The position numbers and the translations under genes were made by a program. Below, piece after piece: positions 8,359 to 16,705 of a stretch of DNA of 64,000 bases; positions within the stretch are counted from its first letter, which is position 1; each line of letters begins with the position of its first letter. Source of the DNA: CAYTEO01 sp964436825 (GTDB taxonomy: Bacteria > Krumholzibacteriota > Krumholzibacteriia > LZORAL124-64-63); contig CAYTEO010000004.1 of the NCBI GenBank assembly GCA_964436825.1, positions 62,001-126,000 of the forward strand. Direction: 5' to 3'. Below the pieces are notes generated by a model. The model ran no database searches. It was not told the origin of the DNA and worked only from the letters and a program-made list of their open reading frames with translations.

Positions 8359-9368
8359 TGGGCACGAAGACTTGGCCCGAGGCCGCCTGGTGGCACCCCC
8401 TGTCCGACGGGCGGGTCGCCTGCGACCTCTGTCCCATCGGCTGCAGGCTGCGCGAGGGGCAGGACGGTCCCTGCGGCACCCGCGGCGTCCGCGACGGGCG
8501 GATGGTCGCCCTGCAGTACGGCAGGGTCGTCGCGGCCGGGATCGACCCCATCGAGAAGAAGCCCCTCTACCACTTCCATCCCGGCCGCCCGATCCTGTCG
8601 CTCGCCGCCCCGGGGTGCAACCTCCACTGCGCCTTCTGCCAGAACTGGACCATCAGCCAGCAGCACGACGGCCTCCCGACCGAGGACCTGCCGCCCGCGG
8701 CGGCGGTCTCCCAGGCCGACCGCGACGGCTCGATCGGCGTCGCCTACACCTACACCGAGCCGCTGGTCTGGTACGAGTACGTCCGCGACACGGCGCGGCT
8801 CGTCCGCGAGCGCGGCCTGGTGAACGTCCTGGTGACCAACGGCTACCTCGAACCCGGTCCCCTGGCCGAGCTGCTGCCGCTGATCGACGCCGCCAACGTC
8901 GATCTCAAGAGCATGGACGACGACTTCTACCGCCGGGTCTGCAAGGCGCGGCTCGACCCGGTCCTGGCGGCCATCCGGCGGATCCGCGCCGCCGGGGTCC
9001 ACCTGGAGATCACCAACCTCGTCATCCCCGGACACAACGACAGCGACGAGCAGCTGGCGGCCCTGGTCGACTTCGTGGCCGACGAGCTGGGTCGCGAGGT
9101 GCCGCTGCACTTCTCGGCCTACCATCCGGCCTGGCAGTTCGACGCCCCGGCCACGCCGCCCCGGACGCTGCTGCGCGCCGCGGAGATCGCGCGCCGCAGG
9201 CTGGACTTCGTCTATCTGGGGAATGTTAATCTCGCGGGAGAGAGTGACACCCGCTGCCCCGGCTGCGGGACCGTCGTCGTCCGTCGCGGCGGCTTCAGCG
9301 CGCGGGTCGCGCTGGGGCCGGGAGCCACCTGCCCCGGCTGCGGCCGCCGGCTGCCGATCGTCGTCTAG
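8358..9368 (+). CDS. amrS: AmrS-type radical SAM enzyme (AmmeMemoRadiSam system)
   Basis: A 336-residue radical SAM protein related to pyruvate-formate-lyase activating enzymes. The cluster motif is APGCNLHCAFCQNW (C87, C91, C94), with the CxxxCxxC spacing and following QNW typical of AmrS. An N-terminal CDLCPIGCRLREGQDGPCGTR and a C-terminal pair of CPGCG motifs add cysteines for another metal or cluster. In many genomes AmrS occurs with AMMECR1 and MEMO proteins, sometimes fused; neither partner is visible in this window. The ATG overlaps the queG stop, so the two are translationally coupled, a link to tRNA or cofactor chemistry that deserves attention. Confidence 0.9.
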   Translation: MGTKTWPEAAWWHPLSDGRVACDLCPIGCRLREGQDGPCGTRGVRDGRMVALQYGRVVAAGIDPIEKKPLYHFHPGRPILSLAAPGCNLHCAFCQNWTISQQHDGLPTEDLPPAAAVSQADRDGSIGVAYTYTEPLVWYEYVRDTARLVRERGLVNVLVTNGYLEPGPLAELLPLIDAANVDLKSMDDDFYRRVCKARLDPVLAAIRRIRAAGVHLEITNLVIPGHNDSDEQLAALVDFVADELGREVPLHFSAYHPAWQFDAPATPPRTLLRAAEIARRRLDFVYLGNVNLAGESDTRCPGCGTVVVRRGGFSARVALGPGATCPGCGRRLPIVV

Positions 9369-9377
9369 GAGGCCGTC

Positions 9378-10034
9378 TTGTCGTTCCAGCGTTCCCAACC
9401 CGAGTTTTCCACGGGCGAGGAGATCGCCCACAGCGTCACCCACGGCCTGGGGGCCGTCCTGGGGATCGTCGGCCTGGTCCTGCTGGTCCGCCGCGCCTTG
9501 GTCCTGGGCGATCCCCGCGTCCTGGCGGCCGATGTCGTCTTCGGCGCCAGCATGATCGTCCTCTACGCGGCCTCGACCCTCTACCACGCCCTCACCCCGC
9601 CTCGGGTCAAGCGGGTGTTCGAGATCCTCGACCACGGGGCCATCTACCTGCTGATCGCCGGCACCTACACGCCGTTCCTGGTCCTGGGGATCGGTGGCAC
9701 CCTGGGGCGGACGCTGCTGATCGTCGTCTGGTTCCTGGCGGTGGCGGGGATCGTCTTCAAGGTCTTCTTCACCGGCCGTTTCCGGCTCGTCTCGACCCTG
9801 CTCTACATCGGGATGGGCTGGTTGATCGTGGTGGCCGTGCGGCCGCTGGTGGCAGCGGTGCCGACGCCGGCGCTGGTGTGGCTGCTGGCGGGCGGGATCT
9901 GCTACACGGGGGGGACGGTCTTCTACCTGTGGCGCGGCCTGCGGTTCGGCCATGCCCTGTGGCACCTGTGCGTGCTGGCGGGGACGGCCTGCCACTTCGT
10001 GGCCGTCTACCGCTACCTGCCGCCGGTCGGGTGA
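9378..10034 (+). CDS. Hemolysin III family (PAQR-like) membrane protein
   Basis: A 218-residue seven-helix membrane protein of the hemolysin III/PAQR family. It starts at TTG with AGGAGG upstream. Family hallmarks are EEIAHSVTHGLGA near the N-terminus, SMIVLYAASTLYHAL with the conserved serine and histidine, ILDHGAIYLLIAGTYTPF, and a C-terminal HALWHLCVLAGTACHFVAVY bearing the HxxxH-type metal ligands. Eukaryotic relatives are adiponectin and progestin receptors with zinc-dependent ceramidase-like activity; bacterial functions are mostly untested, and the hemolysin name comes from heterologous expression. It follows amrS by 9 bp and is the last gene of this rightward run. Confidence 0.93.
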   Translation: MSFQRSQPEFSTGEEIAHSVTHGLGAVLGIVGLVLLVRRALVLGDPRVLAADVVFGASMIVLYAASTLYHALTPPRVKRVFEILDHGAIYLLIAGTYTPFLVLGIGGTLGRTLLIVVWFLAVAGIVFKVFFTGRFRLVSTLLYIGMGWLIVVAVRPLVAAVPTPALVWLLAGGICYTGGTVFYLWRGLRFGHALWHLCVLAGTACHFVAVYRYLPPVG

Positions 10035-10052
10035 CCCGGCCGCCGGTCCGTC

Positions 10053-10448
10053 TCACCACGGCTGCCGCCACGCCGGCGGTTCGCCCAGCCAGCCCTCGCG
10101 CCGGTGGGCGACGCGGACGTAGGTCGTGATCCCGCCGCGGACGAACCACTTGGCGTCGATCTCCAGGAACCACGGATCGAGCAGCCGGACCAGGTCGGCC
10201 AGGATCTCGCCGGTCACCCTCTCGTGGAAGGCACCCACGTCGCGGTAGGTCCACAGGTAGAGTTTCAGGGACTTCAGCTCGACGCACAGCTCCCGCGGGA
10301 TGTAGCGGATCTTGAAGTGGGCGAAGTCCGGCTGCCCGGTCAGGGGGCAGAGGCAGGTGAACTCCGGGCAGTCGAACAGGATCTCGTACTCCCGGTCCGG
10401 GTGGGGGTTCGGGAACGTCTCCAGGTCGCGGGACGGCTGGGTCGGCAT
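10053..10448 (-). CDS. queF: NADPH-dependent preQ0 reductase
   Basis: A 131-residue unimodular QueF, which reduces the nitrile of preQ0 (7-cyano-7-deazaguanine) to preQ1 in queuosine synthesis. The start was put at 10448, where GGAGG lies 7 bp upstream. The active site is TCLCPLTGQPDF, with the catalytic thioimide-forming cysteine C34 and the general acid D41. The substrate-binding ELKSLKLYLWTYRDVGAFHE follows, including E57 and H75. Its length matches the short Bacillus-type T-fold enzyme rather than the two-domain proteobacterial form. It converges on the hemolysin III gene with an 18-bp gap. The other early pathway genes (queC, D, E) are not in the window. Confidence 0.97.
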   Translation of the reverse strand: MPTQPSRDLETFPNPHPDREYEILFDCPEFTCLCPLTGQPDFAHFKIRYIPRELCVELKSLKLYLWTYRDVGAFHERVTGEILADLVRLLDPWFLEIDAKWFVRGGITTYVRVAHRREGWLGEPPAWRQPW

Positions 10449-10643
10449 GCTGTGACCTCCGTTGGGGTTGGGTCCAGGATAGTGATCGCCGCCGCGGCGG
10501 GCAAGCCGACATCCGTTGGTGCGCCCCCGATCCCTAGGGGTTAGCATGGCCGACCGGAGGGGCCACCGGCCGGCGGGAGGTCAAGCCGCCCCCGCGCCGA
10601 CCGATGGAACGGGGGTACCGCTGCGACAGGCGGCACGCGGGCC

Positions 10644-12224
10644 ATGACCGAGCGACACGGGAGAGAGATGTCGACGATCCGCTCGACATTCCGCCACGCC
10701 TCCGTCTACACCATGGCGGCGGTCCTGGGGAAGCTGATCAGCTTCTTCATGCTGCCGTTCTACGCCCATATCCTGCAGGACGTCGGCTACGGCGTCATCG
10801 GGATGATCGACACGACGCTGGCCTTCCTCATGGGCCTGCTGGCCTACGGGGCCCGCGGGGGGATCGTCCGCCTCTACCACGAACATCCCGAGGGGAGGAA
10901 GAACGAGGTCGTCAGCACCGGCTTTCTGCTGGTGGGAATGACGGTCTTCGCCCTCGTGGGGCTGCTGTTGCCGTTCAGCGGGCTGATCAGCAGGGGGTTG
11001 CTGGGCGACAGCAAGTACGCCATCCTGCTGGTGATGGCGCTGGTCGGCTTCGCCCTGGAGCTGACCGGGCAGGCCGCGTCCTCCATCCTGCTGATCCAGC
11101 GGCGCTCCCTGTTCTATTCCGGCGTGGGCATGCTGCGCCTGTTCGTCGGGCTGGGGCTGAACATCTGGCTCGTCGTCATCCTGCGCTGGGACCTGTACGG
11201 CTATTTCCTGAGTTCCCTGCTGACCTCGCTGATCTCCAACGTCATCTTCATCGTCGCGGCGTTGCGGATCTGCGGCCGGCGCTTCGACCACGGGACGGCC
11301 CGGGAGCTGATCCGCTTCCAGCTGCCGCTGATCCCGGGCAACCTGGCCTCGTTCGTCTCGCGGCAGGTGGAGCGGATCCTCGTCCGCTACCAGATCGACC
11401 TGGCCAGCCTGGGCGTGCTGGAGATGGGCTACAAGTTCCCCGTCCTGATCAGCCTGCTGGTCACCCAGCCGTTCATGCGCTCCTGGAACACGACGCGCAC
11501 CGAGATCGCCGACGAGCCGGGCGCCCCCCGGCAGATCGGCCAGATGTTCAGCTTCTTCCTGGCCCTGGTCGTCTTCGGCGGGCTGCTGATCGCCGTCAAC
11601 ATCAAGACGGTCCTGCACCTGCTGACCCCGCCCGAGTTCTGGCCGGCCTACCGGATCGCCCGGATCGACGTGCTGGCCCTCATTCTCACCGGCTGCTACT
11701 ACCACGTCTCGTTCGGCCTCTACTACGCCAAGGACACCGCCACGATGTCCAAGCTGCGGGCCGCCACCTCGGTCGTGAAGGTCCTGCTCTCCTACCTGTT
11801 CATCCGCTTCTGGGGGCTGTACGGCGCCGCCTGGTCGGCGTTCATCACGGCCCTGATCCTGGCCACCGCCGGCGGGGTGCTGGCCCAGCGGCGCTACCGG
11901 ATCGAGCTGGAGTGGCGCAAGATCGCCGCCGTCGTCGGCTGGGCAGTGGTCCTCTTCCTGCTGTTGACCCGGACCGACCTGCGGGTCCTGGGCGCCTGGC
12001 GATGGCTGGACGGCACGGCCCTCCCGCAGCTGGTCGACATTCTCTCCCGGACCCCCGTGGGGAGCTGGAAGGACGGCAAGGTCATGGCTCTCCTGTCGGA
12101 GCGGTCGGCCCTGACGGCCGATCTGGTCCTGCAGGTCCTGTTCTGCTTCGGCTACCTGGCCATCGTGCCCGCCCTCCATTCCGAGACCCGCCGCAGGCTC
12201 CTGCGCCGGATCGGTCTCGGCTGA
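10644..12224 (+). CDS. Polysaccharide flippase (Wzx/MATE-like)
   Basis: A 526-residue integral membrane protein with about 12-14 hydrophobic segments, of the oligosaccharide flippase/polysaccharide biosynthesis family in the MOP superfamily. Helix 1 begins at FRHASVYTMAAVLGKLISFFMLPFYAHIL, a pattern usual for Wzx-type flippases. A second ATG at 10668, preceded by GGGAG, is an equally good start. These proteins move lipid-linked glycans across the inner membrane. No glycosyltransferase cluster surrounds it, so the cargo is unknown. The C-terminal 100 residues contain an extra soluble loop between the last helices. It converges on the protease gene, with a strong hairpin between them. Confidence 0.87.
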   Translation: MTERHGREMSTIRSTFRHASVYTMAAVLGKLISFFMLPFYAHILQDVGYGVIGMIDTTLAFLMGLLAYGARGGIVRLYHEHPEGRKNEVVSTGFLLVGMTVFALVGLLLPFSGLISRGLLGDSKYAILLVMALVGFALELTGQAASSILLIQRRSLFYSGVGMLRLFVGLGLNIWLVVILRWDLYGYFLSSLLTSLISNVIFIVAALRICGRRFDHGTARELIRFQLPLIPGNLASFVSRQVERILVRYQIDLASLGVLEMGYKFPVLISLLVTQPFMRSWNTTRTEIADEPGAPRQIGQMFSFFLALVVFGGLLIAVNIKTVLHLLTPPEFWPAYRIARIDVLALILTGCYYHVSFGLYYAKDTATMSKLRAATSVVKVLLSYLFIRFWGLYGAAWSAFITALILATAGGVLAQRRYRIELEWRKIAAVVGWAVVLFLLLTRTDLRVLGAWRWLDGTALPQLVDILSRTPVGSWKDGKVMALLSERSALTADLVLQVLFCFGYLAIVPALHSETRRRLLRRIGLG

Positions 12225-12270
12225 TCCCGGCGACCGGCGCCGGTCGTGGACGAATGCGCACGACGAGGAA

Positions 12271-12298
12271 CCGCCCCGCTCCCGGGGGAGCGGGGCGG
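12271..12298. terminator. Bidirectional hairpin terminator
   Basis: A perfect 13-bp stem (CCGCCCCGCTCCC / GGGAGCGGGGCGG) with a 2-base loop sits between the convergent flippase and protease genes. No T-run follows on either strand, so termination is inferred from stem strength and position. Confidence 0.65.
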
Positions 12299-12320
12299 CT
12301 GCGCGGTGGACGGCGACCCG

Positions 12321-15300
12321 TTACTTGATCAGGGCCATGCGGTCGGTGAAGACGTGGTCTCCCGCCTCGACGCGGTAGAAGTAGACGCCGGTCGGCATCT
12401 CCCGGCCCGCCTCGTCGCGGCCGTCCCACTGGACCGTGTGGACGGCCGCGGGCAGGCGCGCGTCCAGCAGGGTCCGGACCAGGTGCCCGGCCACGTCGTA
12501 GACCGCCACGCGCGTGCGGCTCTCCGCCGGCAGGGCGAAGCGGATCGTCGTCGTCGGGTTGAACGGGTTGGGGAAGTTGGGCTCGACGGCGAAGGCGCGC
12601 GGCACGCCGGGCAGCTCGCCGTCGTCGACACCCGTGCCCGCGCTGCAGCCCTGGCCCAGGGCGCCGATCTGGCCGCACCCGCCGCTGTTGCCGGCCAGGC
12701 ACGGCGAGGTGTCGAACAGGGTGTAGTCGCCGGCGCCGGCGTCACAGAACTCGGGGTCGACCGACACGTTGCCCGCGGTGCCGGTGGGATCGGTGACGCC
12801 GTCGTAGTCGGCGGTCTGGTTCCCGTAGACGTCGTTGCAGTCGAAGGTGGGGCTGGCCGACGAGACGTGGATCCCGTTGGCCACCGATGCCGACCCGGTG
12901 TTGAAGGCCACGATGTTGTGCGAGACGGCCGCGTCGGTACCCTGCAGGTACATCCCCCCGCCGCCGCCGCTGGAGAAGTTGTCGGCGAACGTGTTGCCGC
13001 TGACATCGGCGACCGGCACGCTGATCAGGTAGAGGCCGCCGCCCACGTAGTTGCCCGAGTTGCCGGCGACCAGGGAGGCGGTCAGGCTGAACGAGGCGGT
13101 GGCGTTGGCCACGATGCCGCCGCCGAACAGGCCCGTGTTGCCGGTGACGGTCAGGCTGTCCAGCTGGACCGTTCCCGAGGTGGCCAGCAGGGCGCCGCCG
13201 TACATGAACGTGCCGTCGGGGGTGACGGAGTTGCCGGTCAGGGCCACGGCCGTCAGCCGGAGCAGGTCCCCCTGGAACAGCAGTCCGCTCCCGTCGCCCT
13301 TGCTGGAGTTGCCGCTGATGCTGCCGCCGTGGGCGGTCAGCTGCATCCCGCCAGCCGAGTTGACGGCGTAGATGCCGCCGCCGCTCTCCAGACCGGTATG
13401 GCCGGAGACGGTGCAGTCCTCAAGGGTCAGATCGGCGTCGACGGCATAGATGCCGCCGCCGAGGGGAGGTGTCGTGTTGGCGGCCAGGCCGGTGTTGTCC
13501 TCGATGACGCAGCCGCTGAGCGTCGGGGCGCCGCGGTAGACGTGGATCCCCCAGCCGTGGACGGCGCTGTTGCCGTGGACGTGGACGTTCTCCAGCACGG
13601 CGTTGGAGTCCTTCAGCAGGATCCCGCCCCCGCTGCCCAGCTGGCTGGCGCTGCCGCAGGCGTTGCCCGTCACTTCCAGGTTGCGCAGGGTGGGCGAGGC
13701 GTTGGACACGATGATCCCGCCGCCGAAACGGCCGCTGAACGGGATGTTCGTGAAATAGTTCCCGCCTCCGCCGGTGCAGCGGAAGCCATCGACCACGACA
13801 TCCGGACCGGCGGCGGCGTCGAACTGCAGGGTAGTCCCGGTGGCGATCCCCTGGATGATCGTCGGGTTGCCGAGCGGATCGCGGCTCCCGTACCCGCCGT
13901 CCCAGCCGCCCAGGTAGAGGAGCGCCTTGTCCGGCAGGGTCAGCGGACCGGCGACGACCGTCCCGCCGGTGAAGGCGATCGTGTCGCCGGGTGCCGACTC
14001 GTTGACGGCGTCGAACCAGTCCTCGAACTCGTCGGGCACCTGCTGGAAGTTGTCGCCCAGGGCCCGCAACAGGTTGATGCGGCCGGACCCGAGCAGGCCG
14101 ACGTAGGAGGGATTGGCGTCGTCGACGGAGTCGCAGGTGCTCAGCAGCAGGTCCTGGACCTGGGTCGCCGTCCAGTCGGGATGGGCGGACCAGATCAGGG
14201 CCAGGGCCCCGCAGGTGATCGGCGAGGCGAAGGAGGTCCCGTTGACACTGGCGTAGGTGTGGGCTCCCGTCGTGTGGTCGTACCAGGTCGACTTGATCCC
14301 CTCGCCGGGCGCGCACAGCTCGATCCAGCTACCGTAGTTGGAGAAGCTGGATTTCTGGTCGCTGGCGTTGACGGACGCCACCGACAGGACGTAGGGATGG
14401 GTGCCGTAGTACTCGGCGACGTCCGAGTCGTCGTTCCCGGCGGCGTTGACGATGATGGCGCCCTGGTTGTGGGCGTAGTCGGTGGCGTTGGCCAGGTAGC
14501 TGCTGGTCCCCCAGCTGCAGTTGAGGATCCGGGCACCCTTCTGGACGGCGTACATGATTCCCTGGGAGGCGTAGAGCATGGAGACGACGCCCAGGCTGGA
14601 GCCGTCGGGCAGCCAGCCCACGCGCACGGCCATGATCTTGACGCCGCCGGCGACACTGGCGATGCCCAGCCCGTTGTCCATGACCGCCCCGACGGTCCCG
14701 GCGCAGGCCGTGCCGTGGCTCTCGTAGTCCATGGGGTCGTTGTCCGGATCGAAGACGTCCTCGTCGGGGTATCCGTCGCCGGAGTTGACGAAGTCCCACC
14801 CGCGGATGTCGTCCACCTTGCCGTTGCCGTCGTCGTCGAAGTTGGGCAGGCCGTTGTATTCCGGCCAGTTGATCCAGATGGCGTCGGCCAGGTCGGGATG
14901 GTGCCAGTCGACGCCGGAGTCGATGATGGCCACGATGACGTTGCTGTCGCCCAGCGCCTCGGCCCAGCCGCCCACGGCGCGGATGTCCTTGCCGCCCATC
15001 GTCGTGTTGCGCAGGTACCACTGGTAGGGCAGCTCCGGGTCGTTGGGCAGGGGACGGTCGACGTAGTAGAGTTCGTCCTTGAGGACCTGGCTGACCTCGG
15101 GCAGCCTGGCGAAGTCGGCCATGGCGGCGTCGAGATCGGCATCCGGGGCCAGGGAGACGACCCACTCCCGGCTCATGTCGAAGCCGCCGGTCTTGTCAGG
15201 GGTCGGCGCGGTGGGGTAGGCCTGTTCCAGGCCGCGGACCCGGTGCGTCTCCATCAGGGTGCGCAGGCGGGGATCGTCGGGCACGAGGCCGCCGGCGCTC

Positions 15301-15449
15301 TTGACGCCGCTGGGCGCGTACCCGGGTTCGAAGCGGACGATGAAGTGATGTTTGGCGTAACCGGCAAAGCCGCCGGCGCCGGCCGTGACGGCCAGGGTGA
15401 GCGACATCAGGGCGGCCGCCAGGGCGAGACAGCGGGAGAGACGGTTCAT
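12321..15449 (-). CDS. Exported subtilisin-like protease with beta-helix and type IX sorting domain
   Basis: A 1042-residue modular secreted protein. Residues 1-24 are a signal peptide. Next is an S8 serine protease domain with the full triad: D177 in IIDSGVD, H245 in ESHGTACAG and S406 in NGTSFASP, plus the oxyanion asparagine in VNAAGND. Residues of about 480-930 form a right-handed parallel beta-helix of the pectate-lyase type, with repeated patterns such as GGGIILKDSNAVLENVHVHGN. The final 80 residues are a FlgD-like type IX secretion sorting domain (NFPNPFNPTTTIRF, then GRDEAGREMPTGVYFYR). It would cross the outer membrane through a type IX system and sit on the surface or be released. 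No T9SS genes are in the window. Confidence 0.95.
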   Translation of the reverse strand: MNRLSRCLALAAALMSLTLAVTAGAGGFAGYAKHHFIVRFEPGYAPSGVKSAGGLVPDDPRLRTLMETHRVRGLEQAYPTAPTPDKTGGFDMSREWVVSLAPDADLDAAMADFARLPEVSQVLKDELYYVDRPLPNDPELPYQWYLRNTTMGGKDIRAVGGWAEALGDSNVIVAIIDSGVDWHHPDLADAIWINWPEYNGLPNFDDDGNGKVDDIRGWDFVNSGDGYPDEDVFDPDNDPMDYESHGTACAGTVGAVMDNGLGIASVAGGVKIMAVRVGWLPDGSSLGVVSMLYASQGIMYAVQKGARILNCSWGTSSYLANATDYAHNQGAIIVNAAGNDDSDVAEYYGTHPYVLSVASVNASDQKSSFSNYGSWIELCAPGEGIKSTWYDHTTGAHTYASVNGTSFASPITCGALALIWSAHPDWTATQVQDLLLSTCDSVDDANPSYVGLLGSGRINLLRALGDNFQQVPDEFEDWFDAVNESAPGDTIAFTGGTVVAGPLTLPDKALLYLGGWDGGYGSRDPLGNPTIIQGIATGTTLQFDAAAGPDVVVDGFRCTGGGGNYFTNIPFSGRFGGGIIVSNASPTLRNLEVTGNACGSASQLGSGGGILLKDSNAVLENVHVHGNSAVHGWGIHVYRGAPTLSGCVIEDNTGLAANTTPPLGGGIYAVDADLTLEDCTVSGHTGLESGGGIYAVNSAGGMQLTAHGGSISGNSSKGDGSGLLFQGDLLRLTAVALTGNSVTPDGTFMYGGALLATSGTVQLDSLTVTGNTGLFGGGIVANATASFSLTASLVAGNSGNYVGGGLYLISVPVADVSGNTFADNFSSGGGGGMYLQGTDAAVSHNIVAFNTGSASVANGIHVSSASPTFDCNDVYGNQTADYDGVTDPTGTAGNVSVDPEFCDAGAGDYTLFDTSPCLAGNSGGCGQIGALGQGCSAGTGVDDGELPGVPRAFAVEPNFPNPFNPTTTIRFALPAESRTRVAVYDVAGHLVRTLLDARLPAAVHTVQWDGRDEAGREMPTGVYFYRVEAGDHVFTDRMALIK

Positions 15450-15481
15450 GGCACGGACCTCACTCGTGTGGCACGGACCTC
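15449..15481 (-). repeat. 13-bp direct repeat around the protease ribosome-binding site
   Basis: TGGCACGGACCTC occurs at 15449-15461 and again at 15469-15481, exactly 20 bp apart. On the minus strand each copy contains GAGGT, so the leader carries two Shine-Dalgarno-like sites, the nearer one serving the protease ATG. Confidence 0.7.
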
Positions 15482-15513
15482 GACGGTTGGCGGGGGCGTA
15501 CTAGATCGATGTT

Positions 15514-15542
15514 ATTATAGCTCAATTCCCGAGGGGCTACAA
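15514..15542 (-). promoter_or_regulatory. Sigma70-type promoter for the protease
   Basis: On the minus strand TTGTAG (15542-15537), 17 bp and a perfect TATAAT (15519-15514) precede the protease gene, with a predicted leader of about 57 nt. A weaker rightward promoter, TTGGCG at 15487-15492 and TGTTAT at 15510-15515, would share the same AT-rich core and could serve the divergent glycosyltransferase. Confidence 0.65.
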
Positions 15543-15568
15543 CGGGCGTGAGCCGGAGGTGGCGACGG

Positions 15569-16705
15569 ATGCGGGTGTTGCTGCTGGAACCCTACGACGG
15601 CGGATCTCACCGAGCCTTCCGGCTGGGGCTGGCCCGGCATTCCCGGCACCGGATCGAGGCGCTGACCCTCCCGGCCCGTTTCTGGAAGTGGCGGATGCGG
15701 GGCGCCGCCGTCTGGTTTGCCGACCGGATCGCCGGGCTGGCCGAGCCCGCCGACCTGCTGCTGGTGACCGACTATCTCAACGTGGCCGATCTCAAGGGGT
15801 TGCTCCCGCCGTCCTGGCACCGGGTGCCGATCCTGCTCTACATGCACGAGAACCAGCTGACCTATCCCCTGTCGCCGGAGGAGGAGTTCGATTTCCACTT
15901 CGGCTTCACGAACATCGTCAGCTGCCTGGCCGCCGACCGGGTCGTCTTCAACTCCGGGTACCACCGCGACCTGTTCCTGGAATCACTGCCCGAATACCTG
16001 GGCCGGATGCCGGAGGCCGTTCCCCGCGACGTCCGCCCCCGCCTGGAGGCCAAATCGACGGTCCTGCCGGTGGGAATCGAGCGGCGACCGCACCCGTCGG
16101 ACAGTTTCGCCCCCTACCTGGGCGGACGGTGCGAGCCGGGGCTGGGGCCGGACTGGCCCCGCGGCGGACGTCGGCACCTGGTGCTGTGGAACCACCGCTG
16201 GGAGTTCGACAAGCGTCCCGAACGGTTCCGGCGGGCGATCCTCCGGCTGGCCGACGCCGGTCTGGAGTTCGACCTCGCCCTGCTGGGGGACCCCCGCGGG
16301 CACGAGGAGGTCTTCCAGCCCTTGCGCGATCGGCTCGGCGAGCGCATCGTGGCGTGGGGACATCAGCCCGACCGCGGCGTGTACGAGCGGTGGCTCGAAC
16401 GCGCCGACATCGTCGTCAGCACGGCGGCCCAGGAGTACTTCGGGATCGCCGTGGCCGAGGCGGTCCATGCCGGCGCCTATCCCGTCCTGCCGCGGGAGCA
16501 GGTCTATCCTTCCCTGTACGGTCGCCGCTGCCGCGGGCGACACCTCTACCGGGACGAGGACGAGCTGGTCGGATTGCTGACCGACCTGCTGACCGGCGAC
16601 GGGTGCGGGCACGTCTGTTCCCTGCCCCTGGACGTGGACGAGGCCTGCTGGGAGCGGCTGGCCCCCCGGTACGACGAGCTGTGCGAGGAGATGTGCCGCC
16701 GATGA
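15569..16705 (+). CDS. DUF3524 glycosyltransferase, tRNA-queuosine alpha-mannosyltransferase-like (GTDC1/QTMAN family)
   Basis: A 378-residue GT-B glycosyltransferase. The ATG at 15569 was chosen because GGAGGT lies 8 bp upstream. The N-terminal domain matches the DUF3524/GTDC1 family: VLLLEPYDGGSHRAF, LPARFWKWRMRGAA, LLYMHENQLTYPLSPEEEFDF, FTNIVSCLAADRVVFNS. The C-terminal domain has the usual nucleotide-sugar region NHRWEFDKRPERF and AQEYFGIAVAEAVHAGAYPVLP. The animal homologue GTDC1 is known as the enzyme that mannosylates queuosine in tRNA-Asp. With queF and queG a few kilobases away, tRNA-queuosine is a reasonable acceptor here, but this is inference; another small acceptor is possible. 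The stop overlaps the following ATG (ATGA). Confidence 0.85.
   Translation: MRVLLLEPYDGGSHRAFRLGLARHSRHRIEALTLPARFWKWRMRGAAVWFADRIAGLAEPADLLLVTDYLNVADLKGLLPPSWHRVPILLYMHENQLTYPLSPEEEFDFHFGFTNIVSCLAADRVVFNSGYHRDLFLESLPEYLGRMPEAVPRDVRPRLEAKSTVLPVGIERRPHPSDSFAPYLGGRCEPGLGPDWPRGGRRHLVLWNHRWEFDKRPERFRRAILRLADAGLEFDLALLGDPRGHEEVFQPLRDRLGERIVAWGHQPDRGVYERWLERADIVVSTAAQEYFGIAVAEAVHAGAYPVLPREQVYPSLYGRRCRGRHLYRDEDELVGLLTDLLTGDGCGHVCSLPLDVDEACWERLAPRYDELCEEMCRR

Noticed and set aside
12600..15400. Long rightward open frame of about 1100 codons opposite the protease
   Set aside because: It is the antisense shadow of a clear protease/beta-helix gene; G+C-rich coding sequence produces such frames, and its translation is low-complexity V/A/G/D without domains.
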